A stretch of DNA of 64,000 nucleotides from Clostridia bacterium (lineage in GTDB: Bacteria; Bacillota; Clostridia; Peptostreptococcales; Anaerovoracaceae): positions 62,001-126,000 of the forward strand of contig CABJAP010000010.1 of the NCBI GenBank assembly GCA_902363595.1, read 5' to 3'. The translations under genes and the position numbers were made by a program. Each line of letters starts with the position of its first letter. Position 1 is the first letter of the stretch. Below, in pieces: positions 32,573-41,209 of this stretch. Below the pieces are notes generated by a model. That model made no database searches and was not told the origin of the DNA. It saw only the letters and a list, made by a program, of their open reading frames with translations.

Positions 32573-34777
32573 ATGCTTGAACACTGCAAACGTGTTTTCA
32601 TATATTTCTTCATATTTTTTCTATTTGGATCTGTGATCACCGTTTCGGCTGCGTCAAACGACAAAGCGGCGGCATATTATACGGACATCCCCGGGGTAAC
32701 CGAGGAAGAGATCGCCCAAATAGAATCGCTGAAACAGCAGCACCCGGAGGGCCTGGTTTACGGAATGATTTATTCGGAAGAGGCGTTTGTTTCCTTAGAT
32801 GGCCAGATCGGAGGCTACGCCAATCTTGTATGCCAGCGGCTCAGCAGCTTGCTGGGTTTGAAGATCACGCCCCAGATCCTGGAGTGGGATAAACTGAAAG
32901 CCTCCCTGAACGATGGCTCTGTAGATTTGAGCGGCGAATTTACTGCTACGCCAGACAGGCGCAAAACCTATTTTATGACCAGCTCTATTGCGGAACGTTC
33001 CTTTGCTGTTTTTCGCAATGCCAACCGAGAACCTCTGGATCTTCTGAGCAGCAAGGAGACGCTGCGCTACGGTTTTCTGAAAGATGCCACAACCTATGAG
33101 CGGGTACGGGAAACTTCCGCAGTACCCTTTGAGGCGGTCTTTGTCCGGGACTACAAAGAGGCGGCGGAAGGACTGCGTGACGGCACCCTCGACGGCTTTG
33201 TTCACGAGGCCACCACCGATTCGCTACTGGAATATTACTCGGATATCGCCTATCAGGAGTATTACCCGGTAGCTTTTACTTCTGTTTCGCTGGCTACTGC
33301 CAATCCGGATCTGAGCTCGCTGATTAATGTGGTGGAGAAATATTTAAAACATGGCGGCAAGCAGGAGCTGTCGGATTTATATGAACAGGGAAAAAAAGAG
33401 TATTTGCGCCAACAGCTGTACAAATCGCTCACCGCGGAAGAAAAGGCGTATCTGAAGGATCATATCGATAACAAGCAGCCAATCCCTGTGGCCGCAGAGT
33501 TCGACAACTATCCCATCAGCTTTTACAACGAGCAGGAGCACAAGTGGCAGGGTATTGCCCATGATATTCTCGATGAAGTGCAAAGTCTGACCGATCTTTC
33601 TTTTGAAGTAACCACAGGAACAGAGGAACCCTGGAATTCGATCCTTGAAAAATTAGACAACGGCGACGTAGTGCTCATTACCAACCTGATTAAGTCCAAG
33701 GACCGCAGCGGACGTTATTTGTGGCCGGACGCGCCATATTCCACGGACAGCTATGCTCTTTTGTCCCGCATGGACCAAGACGATATGACCATCAGTCAGG
33801 TCACCCTGTCAAAGGTGGGACTTCTTGAGGGCACGGCCTACGAGGAAACCTTCAACCGGATATTCCCAGACCACAAAAATATTAAACTGTATTCGGACGC
33901 AAAGCTGTGCTTTGAAGCTCTGGGAGCCGGAGATGTGGATCTGATTATGATGCCCCGCCATTTGCTTTTATTTATTACCAACTATATGGAACGACCTGGC
34001 TTTAAGGTAAACGTTCCTTTGAATATTCCCTGCGAGGCTTACTTTGGTCTCAACAAGGATCAAAAGGTGCTCAGTTCCATCATAAGCAAGGCGCAGAAGC
34101 TGGTGGACTGCGAAGAAATTACGGATCACTGGGAAAGACGGGTTTTCGACTACAGCAAGAAGCTGGCTGAGCAGAGGGTCCCCTATCTGGCGGGAATATC
34201 AGCCCTGCTCTTGGTCATTCTTGCTCTGGTTGTGGTACTCTATCGGAAGCGAGAGCGTTCTTCTCACCGGATGGTGATGACCGATCCGCTCACATCCTTG
34301 TATAACCGGCGCTTTTTCGAAAAACAGCTGGAACATGAGTGGGCTGAGTCCATAAAATACAGGATTCCCATCAGCCTTTTGACCGTTGATTTGGACCGGT
34401 TTAAGGAATACAACGATACTTACGGCCATCCCCAGGGGGATTTGCTGCTTCAGTCCATATCTGCCTTATTCAGAGAATCCCTTTCGCGTCCGGGGGATGT
34501 GGCCGCGCGTACCGGCGGGGATGAATTCGTGATCCTGCTGCCCAATACGGATCTGTTCGGCGCTTCGTTTATGGCGGAAAAAATCCGCAGGAAGGTGGAA
34601 GAACTTTCCGTGGAAACTTGCGGCGGCGAGCCGACAAAAGCGACGGTCAGCATTGGAGCGGCTTGTATGACGCCGCGGTCCGGTGACAAAATTTCAAGCT
34701 TGATCGCAGCATCGGACAAGGCGCTTTACCGGGCAAAAGAAGGCGGCAGCAACTGTGTTTGCACGGCGTCGAGCTAG
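32573..34777 (+). CDS. Diguanylate cyclase with two SBP_bac_3-like sensor domains
   Basis: A 734-residue membrane protein. A signal or anchor helix (about 8-28) is followed by two tandem periplasmic-binding-protein-like domains (about 50-290 and 305-530) of the family-3 solute-binding type, a membrane helix (about 540-562), and a GGDEF domain. The signature GGDEF is intact (648-652) and an RxxD inhibitory site (RPGD) lies exactly five residues before it, so a product-inhibited active cyclase is expected. The sensors would bind an amino acid or similar ligand outside the cell and set c-di-GMP levels. GGGAGG before the ATG at 32573 decides the start. Confidence 0.9.
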   Translation: MLEHCKRVFIYFFIFFLFGSVITVSAASNDKAAAYYTDIPGVTEEEIAQIESLKQQHPEGLVYGMIYSEEAFVSLDGQIGGYANLVCQRLSSLLGLKITPQILEWDKLKASLNDGSVDLSGEFTATPDRRKTYFMTSSIAERSFAVFRNANREPLDLLSSKETLRYGFLKDATTYERVRETSAVPFEAVFVRDYKEAAEGLRDGTLDGFVHEATTDSLLEYYSDIAYQEYYPVAFTSVSLATANPDLSSLINVVEKYLKHGGKQELSDLYEQGKKEYLRQQLYKSLTAEEKAYLKDHIDNKQPIPVAAEFDNYPISFYNEQEHKWQGIAHDILDEVQSLTDLSFEVTTGTEEPWNSILEKLDNGDVVLITNLIKSKDRSGRYLWPDAPYSTDSYALLSRMDQDDMTISQVTLSKVGLLEGTAYEETFNRIFPDHKNIKLYSDAKLCFEALGAGDVDLIMMPRHLLLFITNYMERPGFKVNVPLNIPCEAYFGLNKDQKVLSSIISKAQKLVDCEEITDHWERRVFDYSKKLAEQRVPYLAGISALLLVILALVVVLYRKRERSSHRMVMTDPLTSLYNRRFFEKQLEHEWAESIKYRIPISLLTVDLDRFKEYNDTYGHPQGDLLLQSISALFRESLSRPGDVAARTGGDEFVILLPNTDLFGASFMAEKIRRKVEELSVETCGGEPTKATVSIGAACMTPRSGDKISSLIAASDKALYRAKEGGSNCVCTASS

Positions 34778-34908
34778 TGGGCTATTGCGAAGCTTTTAAG
34801 AAAAACTATTGTTTTTCAAAATAGTATTGTATAATGGTAGAATAATAATTTAATTAAGGCATGATGGGGTATGGTTAGAGAAAGTACACAATTTTTTAGT
34901 AGGACACG

Positions 34909-35412
34909 ATGAAGAAATGTTTACAATGTGGAACTGAGGCAGACACGAACTCTTGCCCAAATTGCGGCTCTGAAATGAAAGAAGTTCCGCATCTATCTCC
35001 CGAACGATCCAAAACTACTAGTGATATTGAACCTACAATACCTTCCACGCCAAGACCAGGTCAGGTCATGAAAGCAAAGAAGCCGATTTATAAACGGGTA
35101 TGGTTCATTATCCTTGTAATTATTGTTGTTTTAGGTATAGTTGGATGCTTTGCAAGCGGAGATGAGAATACTGGAACGGCTTCCACACCTACAGAGGCGA
35201 CACCTTCTACGACAATGGCTACCACTGAAGCCCCGGCAACGACGGCAGCAACTGAAAGTACTACGCTGGGTGAAAAAAATGCCCTGCAAAAAGCTAAAGA
35301 CTACTTAATGCTTGACGCTGGCTTTTCCAAAAAAGGTCTAAAAGAACAATTAGAATTTGAAGGCTTTACAGACAAACAAGCTGCACATGGTGCGAAATCT
35401 GTCGGCTATTAA
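34909..35412 (+). CDS. Zinc-ribbon membrane protein with C-terminal Ltp domain
   Basis: A 167-residue protein. The N-terminus has a zinc ribbon (CLQCG ... CPNCG, cysteines in the first 20 residues), then a polar linker, one membrane helix at about 63-83 (VWFIILVIIVVLGIVG), a Thr/Ala-rich stretch, and a C-terminal domain of about 45 residues, NALQKAKDYLMLDAGFSKK ... GFTDKQAAHGAKSVGY. This last is the Ltp/host cell surface-exposed lipoprotein repeat known from a phage superinfection-exclusion lipoprotein and from many surface proteins of Firmicutes. The Cys ribbon would be inside and the Ltp domain outside. A -10 (TATAAT) lies near 34830. Function unknown; exclusion of phage is only a family hint. 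Confidence 0.75.
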   Translation: MKKCLQCGTEADTNSCPNCGSEMKEVPHLSPERSKTTSDIEPTIPSTPRPGQVMKAKKPIYKRVWFIILVIIVVLGIVGCFASGDENTGTASTPTEATPSTTMATTEAPATTAATESTTLGEKNALQKAKDYLMLDAGFSKKGLKEQLEFEGFTDKQAAHGAKSVGY

Positions 35413-35491
35413 TGAAAAGATTATTTTAAGTTGTACTCTATGGATGCATAATAGCTAATTGCTGCGAGCGGGTGGGAAATTGGGACAGTTA

Positions 35492-35990
35492 TTATCCGAA
35501 CATCAGATAAGCTGACAGCATCACAACCTGTACCTTAGCAAAGTTAACGGCCTTGCGGAGCTTTGCGCCCTTGATGAGCTTGGCAGCTTTTATCTGGTCT
35601 CCGGTCTCCTGTGCATGCTGGAGCAAATATATGAGAATCTCGGTCTGGTCTCTTTTGCACTTCCTGAGTCCGAGCTCAGCAATCTCGACGGCTTTATCAG
35701 GTCTTCGCAGATGTCCCAAATCAACGTTATCTCAAGCTGATCATCAATATAATCATAGAAGTTTACTTTCTTTATGTTTCGCTGAATATCATGCCATGCC
35801 TCTTCCAACTTGGTTTTCTTTGGTTCTTTGCGTTCCAAATCTGTAGGCTTCCGGAGCTCTTTAAGAAGCTCTTCCTTCTCGGGCAGCGTTAACATATCAA
35901 ACAATTCCATGATTTTATACATCATAAGATGACTGTAATGCGTCCAACTCAATTAGTCACGCAGTGCGTGGCGATTTGGAAAAGTTAAAT
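35492..35990 (-). pseudogene. Rearranged remnant with a piece of a second YhcG gene
   Basis: Beginning directly after the stop of the YhcG gene, the minus strand encodes FPNRHALRD-stop-LSWTHYSHLMMYK, matching FPNRYALSSDLSWTHYRHLMRVE of that gene; about 67 bp are near-identical. The following codons (MELFDMLTLPEKEELLKEL ... WDICEDLI) and a further piece in another frame (DKAVEIAELGLRKCK ... to 35492), which looks like a helical-repeat protein, do not belong to YhcG. It contains a stop and a frameshift, so it is dead. 35413-35491 shows nothing. Confidence 0.6.
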
Positions 35991-37007
35991 TTAAACGCTG
36001 TCAGCTTCTTCCAAGGCTCTGTATTCTGCTTTCAATTCTTGGCGCAGTTCTTCTTCTGTCGGCAGGTATAATTTGTATTTTGAAGCAAATATCTGAAGAT
36101 TATCTTCCGGTAATGTGTATTTGACAACTGCATCGCTTTTATCTGCACATAACACAATTCCAATAGGTGGATTATCCCCTTCATTCATAAGTTCTCTGGT
36201 ATAATAATTGACGTACATTTGCATCTGGCCTAAATCCTGATGTGTCAAATCACCAAGTTTCAAATCAATCAATACAAAGCATTTCAAAATATAATTATAA
36301 AATACCAGGTCGATGCAAAAATGTCGACCGTCAAAGGTAATACGTTTTTGACGCGAAACAAAGGAAAAGCCTCTCCCAAGTTCTAGCAAAAATTTTTGAA
36401 GGTGGTTGATAAGCGCTTGCTCTAAATCGGATTCATAAAAATCATCATTTGATGACAAACCCAAAAACTCCAGAACATATGGATCCCTTATAATATCTTC
36501 CGGCGTTTTCCCCGATTCCAAAGTCTGAATTTCTGAAGCCACATTTTCTTTGTTCTGACTTGAAAGCAGCCGTTCGTAAAAGAAAGAATTGATCTGGCGC
36601 TCTAGCTGTCTGGTACTCCAGCCTGATCGAACCGCTTCATCTGCGTAGAACTGCCTGGCCTTTTCATTTTCAACTCGCATAAGATGTCTGTAATGGGTCC
36701 AGCTCAAATCGCTACTCAGTGCGTAGCGATTTGGAAAAGTTAAATAAAATTGCCTCATATTTTTCAAATTGGCAACTGTAAAACCTTTCCCAAAGTCTTG
36801 CGTCATTTGTTTTGAAAGCGCCTTTAACAACCCACTGCCATACTCTGATTTTTGACTGCCGCCTTGTTTCTCTACTATGGCTTTTCCGATTTGCCAATAG
36901 GCTTCAACCATTGCAAAATTAGCTGTTGAATAGACCTTATGCCGTGCTGAGTTCAGAACTTCTTTAATTTAATTGTAAAATTGCAAGTCAAGTAATTCGC
37001 TTTTCAT
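35991..37007 (-). pseudogene. YhcG-type (DUF1016) PD-(D/E)XK nuclease, nonsense codon 13
   Basis: The YhcG family combines an N-terminal DUF1016 domain and a C-terminal PD-(D/E)XK nuclease. Here: YWQIGKAIVEKQ, LSWTHYRHLMRVENEKAR, and the nuclease motifs CIDLVFYN, CFVLIDLKLGDL and GQMQMYVNYY, ending near normal. A good start with AGGAATT is at 37007 (MKSELLDLQFYN), but codon 13 is TAA. The same frame then continues IKEVLNSARHKVYST up to the first later ATG at 36911. A single CAA-to-TAA change (Gln) explains it; total length without it is 338, the usual size. Reinitiation at 36911 has no ribosome binding site. Family members occur in restriction and defence loci. Suppression or a sequencing error cannot be excluded. 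Confidence 0.75.
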
Positions 37008-37041
37008 AATTCCTGTTCCTCTATCTCTAAATTCAGTTTTT

Positions 37042-37368
37042 TCACTTGGCTTTCCATAGTATGATTCCTTCCTGATTTATGTTTCTATAAAACGGTAACA
37101 CCTGCTGCCATTCTTGAAATTGCTCATAATCTATGTCTAGTACAGAAAAAACTCTGTTGTATTTTAAATTCATATCTACAATAAAATCTGATAATATGTC
37201 TTTTGTCTTCCGGTCTATTTTCTCGATCATTAATAAAGCAACATCCACATCTGATTCCTCAGTATCAGTTCCCCTGTCCACAGAACCATATAAGATAATT
37301 TTAACAATTTTTTCGCCTAAAATTTCTTGGATTCCCTCTGCTAATTCAACTATAGCTGCTCGATCCAT
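37042..37368 (-). CDS. MNT-type nucleotidyltransferase
   Basis: A 108-residue minimal nucleotidyltransferase: GSVDRGTDTEESDVDVALL carries the GS-x10-DxD metal-binding motif, so an active enzyme is likely. Such proteins often pair with a HEPN toxin as type VII toxin-antitoxin modules and can add nucleotides to the toxin. No HEPN gene is adjacent: the next gene downstream is the broken YhcG nuclease, 35 bases on. It could be an orphan antitoxin, or could serve with YhcG. Start region has only a weak AAGGTGG. Confidence 0.75.
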   Translation of the reverse strand: MDRAAIVELAEGIQEILGEKIVKIILYGSVDRGTDTEESDVDVALLMIEKIDRKTKDILSDFIVDMNLKYNRVFSVLDIDYEQFQEWQQVLPFYRNINQEGIILWKAK

Positions 37369-37757
37369 CTTACAGCACCACCTTATTTATGTTGTGATCG
37401 AACCGATCTGATAATTATGCTATATTTTATCATTGTCTTACTAATATAACAACGGGCTGTTAATTAACTATATAGACATTTTGTATCTTAGAGTATTATA
37501 TCCAATTGATGTTAGGTATTATTTTCATTCAGACCCGCTTTTACTCTTTATAATCATTTCTTTGAAGTATAAGGCATACCGCCTAGATGTTCAGAAGGCG
37601 ACATCCCTTATACTATAAAAAAGTTTCCTCTGGAAACGTTATTCGCGCTTCGCGCTCACTTTCACAAGGTAAACTTTTTTGAAATACAGGAAATGTTACG
37701 CAATCGATATTTCCTGTATTATAAAGAAAAAGAACGCTACTTTCGTAACGTTCTTGC

Positions 37758-37776
37758 TGGCGGAGGACACGGGACT
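37758..37776 (-). repeat. Copy of the tRNA-Ser 3' end
   Basis: TGGCGGAGGACACGGGACT is identical to 37958-37976, exactly 200 bp away in the same orientation, and is likewise followed on the minus strand by a hairpin and T run. Either a remnant of a second tRNA-Ser or an attachment-site footprint. Confidence 0.7.
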
Positions 37777-37925
37777 TACGCTGCTTGCTCCGCAACCTGC
37801 CGTCCTGCGCCTTCACTCCCGTTTCGGCTTGGACCCGTCGCTACTCGGCTGTCCGCCGGACAGCCTCGCTTCACGCTCCGGCCCTTTCGGGTTCGAGTCC
37901 CGACTGTATCTCAATTCCACCAAAG

Positions 37926-37951
37926 AAAAACACGCCCGAATTCGGACGTGT
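37926..37951 (-). terminator. Terminator of tRNA-Ser
   Basis: ACACG-c-CCGAATTCGG-a-CGTGT (37930-37951) is nearly a perfect palindrome, followed on the minus strand by T residues, right after the tRNA 3' end. Confidence 0.75.
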
Positions 37952-37957
37952 TTTTTT

Positions 37958-38045
37958 TGGCGGAGGACACGGGACTCGAACCCGCGGGGCTGTTACACCT
38001 TACTCGCTTTCCAGGCGAGCTCCTTAGCCACTCGGTCAATCCTCC
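37958..38045 (-). tRNA. tRNA-Ser (GGA)
   Basis: 88 bases on the minus strand starting GGAGGATTGACCGAGTGG and ending in an encoded CCA. The anticodon stem CTCGC/GCGAG holds the loop CTGGAAA, so the anticodon is GGA. A long variable arm (AAGGTGTAACAGCCCC region) fits a class II serine tRNA, and the T arm has GGTTCGAGTCC. Confidence 0.95.
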
Positions 38046-38136
38046 ATAGCTGCCCCAGCGTGTCCCAAATCGGACCGCTTGGCGCACTTAATAATTTACC
38101 ATATAACGCAGGTCTTTGCAAGTAAAAACGATAGTT

Positions 38137-38607
38137 TTACTCAAATTCTTTTTTCATAGTCTCCGCCCGCTTTTCCGTCAGCGCCTGAAAATCCTGAAGC
38201 ACATGCTCATATTGAGAATTCATGTACTGGGATGTAATGAGAAAGTCAGCCGTTGCACTATTGGTTGCAACCGGAATATCATATACCACCGCAATGCGCA
38301 GCAGCGCCTTTATATCCGGATCATGAGGCTGTGCTTCCAACGGATCCCAGAAAAAAATCATCATATCGATCTCACCGTCGGCGATCCTGGAACCAACCTG
38401 CAGATCGCCTCCCAGGGGACCGCTTTTATACGCCTTTACCGGCAGGCCCGTGGCCTCTGCGATCAACCGGGACGTGGTACCCGTTCCGCATAAAAAATGC
38501 TTCTTCAACTCATCTTTGTTTTTCACACACCAAAGCACCAGCTCATCCTTGAGATGATCATGGGCTATCAGAGCGATTCGTTTTTGTTTTTCCATTATTA
38601 CATTCAT
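38137..38607 (-). CDS. mgsA: Methylglyoxal synthase
   Basis: A 156-residue cytosolic enzyme that turns dihydroxyacetone phosphate into methylglyoxal and phosphate, an overflow branch of glycolysis. Seen: KKRIALIAHDHLKDEL-like start, the phosphate-binding CGTGTTSRLI, GPLGGDLQVGSRI, and the catalytic aspartates in FFWDPLEAQPHDPDIKALLR, with the late histidine replaced region YDIPVATNSATADFLI. Length is usual. AAGGAGG lies 7 bases before the ATG at 38607. A glyoxalase-like VOC gene lies 4 kb away (42464). Confidence 0.95.
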   Translation of the reverse strand: MNVIMEKQKRIALIAHDHLKDELVLWCVKNKDELKKHFLCGTGTTSRLIAEATGLPVKAYKSGPLGGDLQVGSRIADGEIDMMIFFWDPLEAQPHDPDIKALLRIAVVYDIPVATNSATADFLITSQYMNSQYEHVLQDFQALTEKRAETMKKEFE

Positions 38608-39373
38608 ATTTTATCCTCCTTTCCTTCATTATATCAAAGTATGCCCAATCTTCTACCCCAATGGACAAAGTTTAACCTAGATTTAACGTAGCTGTCAGAT
38701 CATTGGCTTATATGGATACTGCTTTGCCGAAAAATTGAATGCAGCAAAGTAGGGAACAGGTTTATGGAAAAAATCAGAAAAACCCCAATTTTCATGCGCT
38801 GGCATTCTACCGCAAAAAAAATCCTGCACCAATTCGACCATACCAATTTAACCTGCAAGCCGCATCGAGCAAGCTATACCACCGCTGGCATAAAAACCCG
38901 GCAGAATGCCCACCAATCATTCAGCAAACAACTCGTTAAACAACATACTAGTCATCAACACCAACCATGACAGAAGTTGCCTTGATGATTACAAATGCAA
39001 CTCATCAACAGAGCGAACGAAAAAGTAAATAATTTCCATTTATATTCGAGTCTGACCTTTTTCCAGCCGAAGTCCATATAGCATTCACCTTTTATCACAA
39101 AAAACGGCTATCCCAGGCAGAGTTAGCGCAACCTTAAGCAGTTGTTCTTATATTCATATAGCAAGATAATTTCGGCGCCTCAAAAATTTAGTACAAATAT
39201 CGTATTTTTATATGGACATACCCCCGGATTTTGCCCATTTCGAATAGAAATCGGCAAAAAATTGAAAATTGCACTAACTTAGGTAAAAGCCAGTGCAATC
39301 CCAGATGACGGTCAGCTGCATGAAGCCAATGGCTTTTTTTCATGCAGGCAGCCTTCTCCATCATATTTAGTAT
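38608..39373. other. Long intergenic stretch with a Mop-gene remnant
   Basis: No intact gene. 38939-38990 repeats the 3' end of the mop gene (see next entry). A small hairpin AAGCC-aat-GGCTT followed by T residues (+ strand) lies near 39332-39352. The rest shows nothing I recognise; short open frames have no ribosome binding site. Confidence 0.55.
38939..38990 (-). pseudogene. Fragment of a molybdopterin-binding (Mop) gene
   Basis: On the minus strand the last codons read FVIIKATSVMVGVDD-stop, nearly the same as the end of the mop gene at 43993 (AYAIIKATSVMVGVDD). The match continues past the stop and, after a gap, into CGGCAG in the 3' flank. The frame is broken just upstream, so only the tail survives. 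Confidence 0.7.
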
Positions 39374-40852
39374 TTATTTCAGGCAGTCATATACTGCGTC
39401 CGGCATTTCTTCGATGTCCAGAACTCCCGTATGTCGGATTTCTTTGTTCTCCAGATCCTTCAGCCCGGCAGGCACGCGTACCTTTGTCTTTTCATATAAA
39501 TTCTTGACCGATTCAAATCCGCTTTCACCCTTTTCCAGGCCGATGGATTCTGTAACGCTGTCGGCAAACTTATAAGCGCTGGCCGTGGACGCGATCAGAG
39601 TCGGCGTCTTGTCACCGGTATAAGCAACATAATCCTCATAAACCCGGTATGCGACCGCGGTGTGGGTATCCATCAAGTAGCCGTACTTGTTATACATATG
39701 GCCGATGGTTTCATTGGTTCTTTTCACATCCGCATAGCCGCCGTAAAAACGATCCAGCGCATAATTGATCTTGGGGCTTACGGTATATTTCTTGTTCTTT
39801 TCCAAGCTTTCCATCAGGTCCTTGATCTCTTCGCCGTCCTGTCCGCTCAGGTGATAGAGCAGCCGTTCCAGATTGCTGGAAATCAGGATGTCCATGGACG
39901 GAGAATTGGTGAGGAAGAATTCTCGGTTGGTGTTGTAGGTTCCAGTGTTGATGAAATCTGTGAGCACCTTGTTTTCGTTGGAAGCGCAGATGAACTTTTT
40001 AACCGGAATGCCCATCTGTCCCGCATAGTAAGCAGCCAGAATATTACCAAAGTTACCCGTGGGAACGACGATGTTCACCTTATCGCCGTTTTCAATCACG
40101 CCTCTTTCGACCAGCTTGATGTAACCGTAAACGTAATACGCCACCTGGGGCACCAATCTGCCGATGTTGATTGAGTTGGCCGACGACAGTTTGCAATCGA
40201 TTTCCGCCAGCTTTTCGGCAAAACTGCTGTCATTGAAGATTTTTTTCACGCCGGTCTGCGCATCGTCAAAGTTGCCGTTGATGGCAAATACGTGGGTGTT
40301 TTCCCCCGCCTGCGTCACCATCTGGCGCTCCTGAACCTGGCTGACGCCCTTATTGGGATAAAAGACGATGATCTCTGTGCCCGGAACGTCCGCAAATCCT
40401 TCCAGGGCCGCCTTGCCCGTATCACCGGAGGTTGCGGTCAAAATGCAGATCTTTTTATCTTCCTTTTCCTTTTTCATTGCGGTTGTCAGAAGGTACGGCA
40501 GGATGGACAGGGCCATATCTTTAAACGCCGCCGTTTTCCCATGATACAGTTCCAGAAAATAAGCGTCGCCGCCTTTTACAATGGGCACGATCTCCTCTTC
40601 TTCAAATTTTGAATCATAAGCTCCCCTAACGCAGGCTTCCATCTCTTCATCCGTGTAATCTTCAAAGAATGCCCGGATAATGCGGAAGGCGATCTCCTGA
40701 TAGGACTTTCCGATCATGTCCTCAATGGCAAATGGTAGAGCCGGGATTTCATTGGGAACATAGAGCCCCTTGTCCTCTGCGATGCCCTGAATAATGGCCT
40801 GAGCCGACGTCTTTATATATTTACTTCCTCTGGTACTCTGGTAATGTATCAT
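39374..40852 (-). CDS. thrC: Threonine synthase
   Basis: A 492-residue PLP enzyme converting O-phosphohomoserine to threonine. Seen: start MIHYQSTRGSKYI, the PLP lysine in LYHGKTAAFKDMALS, the serine-threonine phosphate site TATSGDTGKAALEGF, and GNFGNILAAYYAG. Length matches the longer bacterial/fungal class. AAAGGAG before the ATG at 40852. It stands alone, with no other threonine gene in view. Confidence 0.95.
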   Translation of the reverse strand: MIHYQSTRGSKYIKTSAQAIIQGIAEDKGLYVPNEIPALPFAIEDMIGKSYQEIAFRIIRAFFEDYTDEEMEACVRGAYDSKFEEEEIVPIVKGGDAYFLELYHGKTAAFKDMALSILPYLLTTAMKKEKEDKKICILTATSGDTGKAALEGFADVPGTEIIVFYPNKGVSQVQERQMVTQAGENTHVFAINGNFDDAQTGVKKIFNDSSFAEKLAEIDCKLSSANSINIGRLVPQVAYYVYGYIKLVERGVIENGDKVNIVVPTGNFGNILAAYYAGQMGIPVKKFICASNENKVLTDFINTGTYNTNREFFLTNSPSMDILISSNLERLLYHLSGQDGEEIKDLMESLEKNKKYTVSPKINYALDRFYGGYADVKRTNETIGHMYNKYGYLMDTHTAVAYRVYEDYVAYTGDKTPTLIASTASAYKFADSVTESIGLEKGESGFESVKNLYEKTKVRVPAGLKDLENKEIRHTGVLDIEEMPDAVYDCLK

Positions 40853-40921
40853 ATCTTCACTCCTTTACACGCTCAATATTCCTAGATTCTAACAAAAAAT
40901 GCCGGAAAGTTCAATGAAAAA

Positions 40922-41197
40922 TTAATCTACGAGGATATCCCGGTATTCTTCATGTTTTTCAAACCATTTCACCGCGTAAGAGCAGGTAATCCTGGCTTTC
41001 TTTCCATCAGATGCAATTTGCTTTGCCGCCGCTTCCACCAACTGTCCGGCCGCTCCCTGTCCCCGCAGCGAGTCATCGACAAAGGTATGATCGATGTCTA
41101 CAAGGCCGTTTCCCGCATCGGGAAAGGTGATTTCCGCCACTAGTTTTCCGCTGTTATCCACTGCAAAAATTCGATTTTTTTCTTTTTGTAATTCCAT
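40922..41197 (-). CDS. Small GCN5-related N-acetyltransferase (YjdJ-like)
   Basis: A 91-residue protein of the short GNAT group. VDIDHTFVDDSLRGQGAAGQLVEAA holds the acetyl-CoA loop (RGQGxA), and CSYAVKWFEKHEEY closes the domain as in this family. The acceptor is unknown. GGGGGAAACG before the ATG at 41197; it follows the coaC-like gene by 12 bases and is probably co-transcribed with it. Confidence 0.88.
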   Translation of the reverse strand: MELQKEKNRIFAVDNSGKLVAEITFPDAGNGLVDIDHTFVDDSLRGQGAAGQLVEAAAKQIASDGKKARITCSYAVKWFEKHEEYRDILVD

Positions 41198-41209
41198 ATT
41201 CGTTTCCCC

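Larger units (their letters stand above)
37369..37957. other. Hairpin-rich non-coding stretch beside tRNA-Ser
   Basis: No credible gene; the apparent frames here are artefacts of tRNA-like sequence. It holds several hairpins: AGTATAAGG/CCTTATACT (37566-37614), GTTTCC-tct-GGAAAC with a minus-strand T run (37623-37637), a perfect 12-bp repeat AATACAGGAAAT/ATTTCCTGTATT (37683-37720) and AAGAACG/CGTTCTT with a minus-strand T run (37730-37755). Then comes a 19-bp copy of the tRNA-Ser 3' end, and near 37882-37899 a T-arm-like CGGGTTCGAGTCCCG. Confidence 0.6.

Noticed and set aside
37685..38125. Open frames across the tRNA-Ser region
   Set aside because: They translate tRNA and tRNA-like sequence (RRTRDSNPRG type), a known artefact.
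38764..38970. 68-codon open frame on the + strand
   Set aside because: No ribosome binding site, and it overlaps the mop remnant read on the other strand.
39332..39352. Terminator of thrC
   Set aside because: The T run is on the + strand, away from the thrC direction; no + strand gene ends here.
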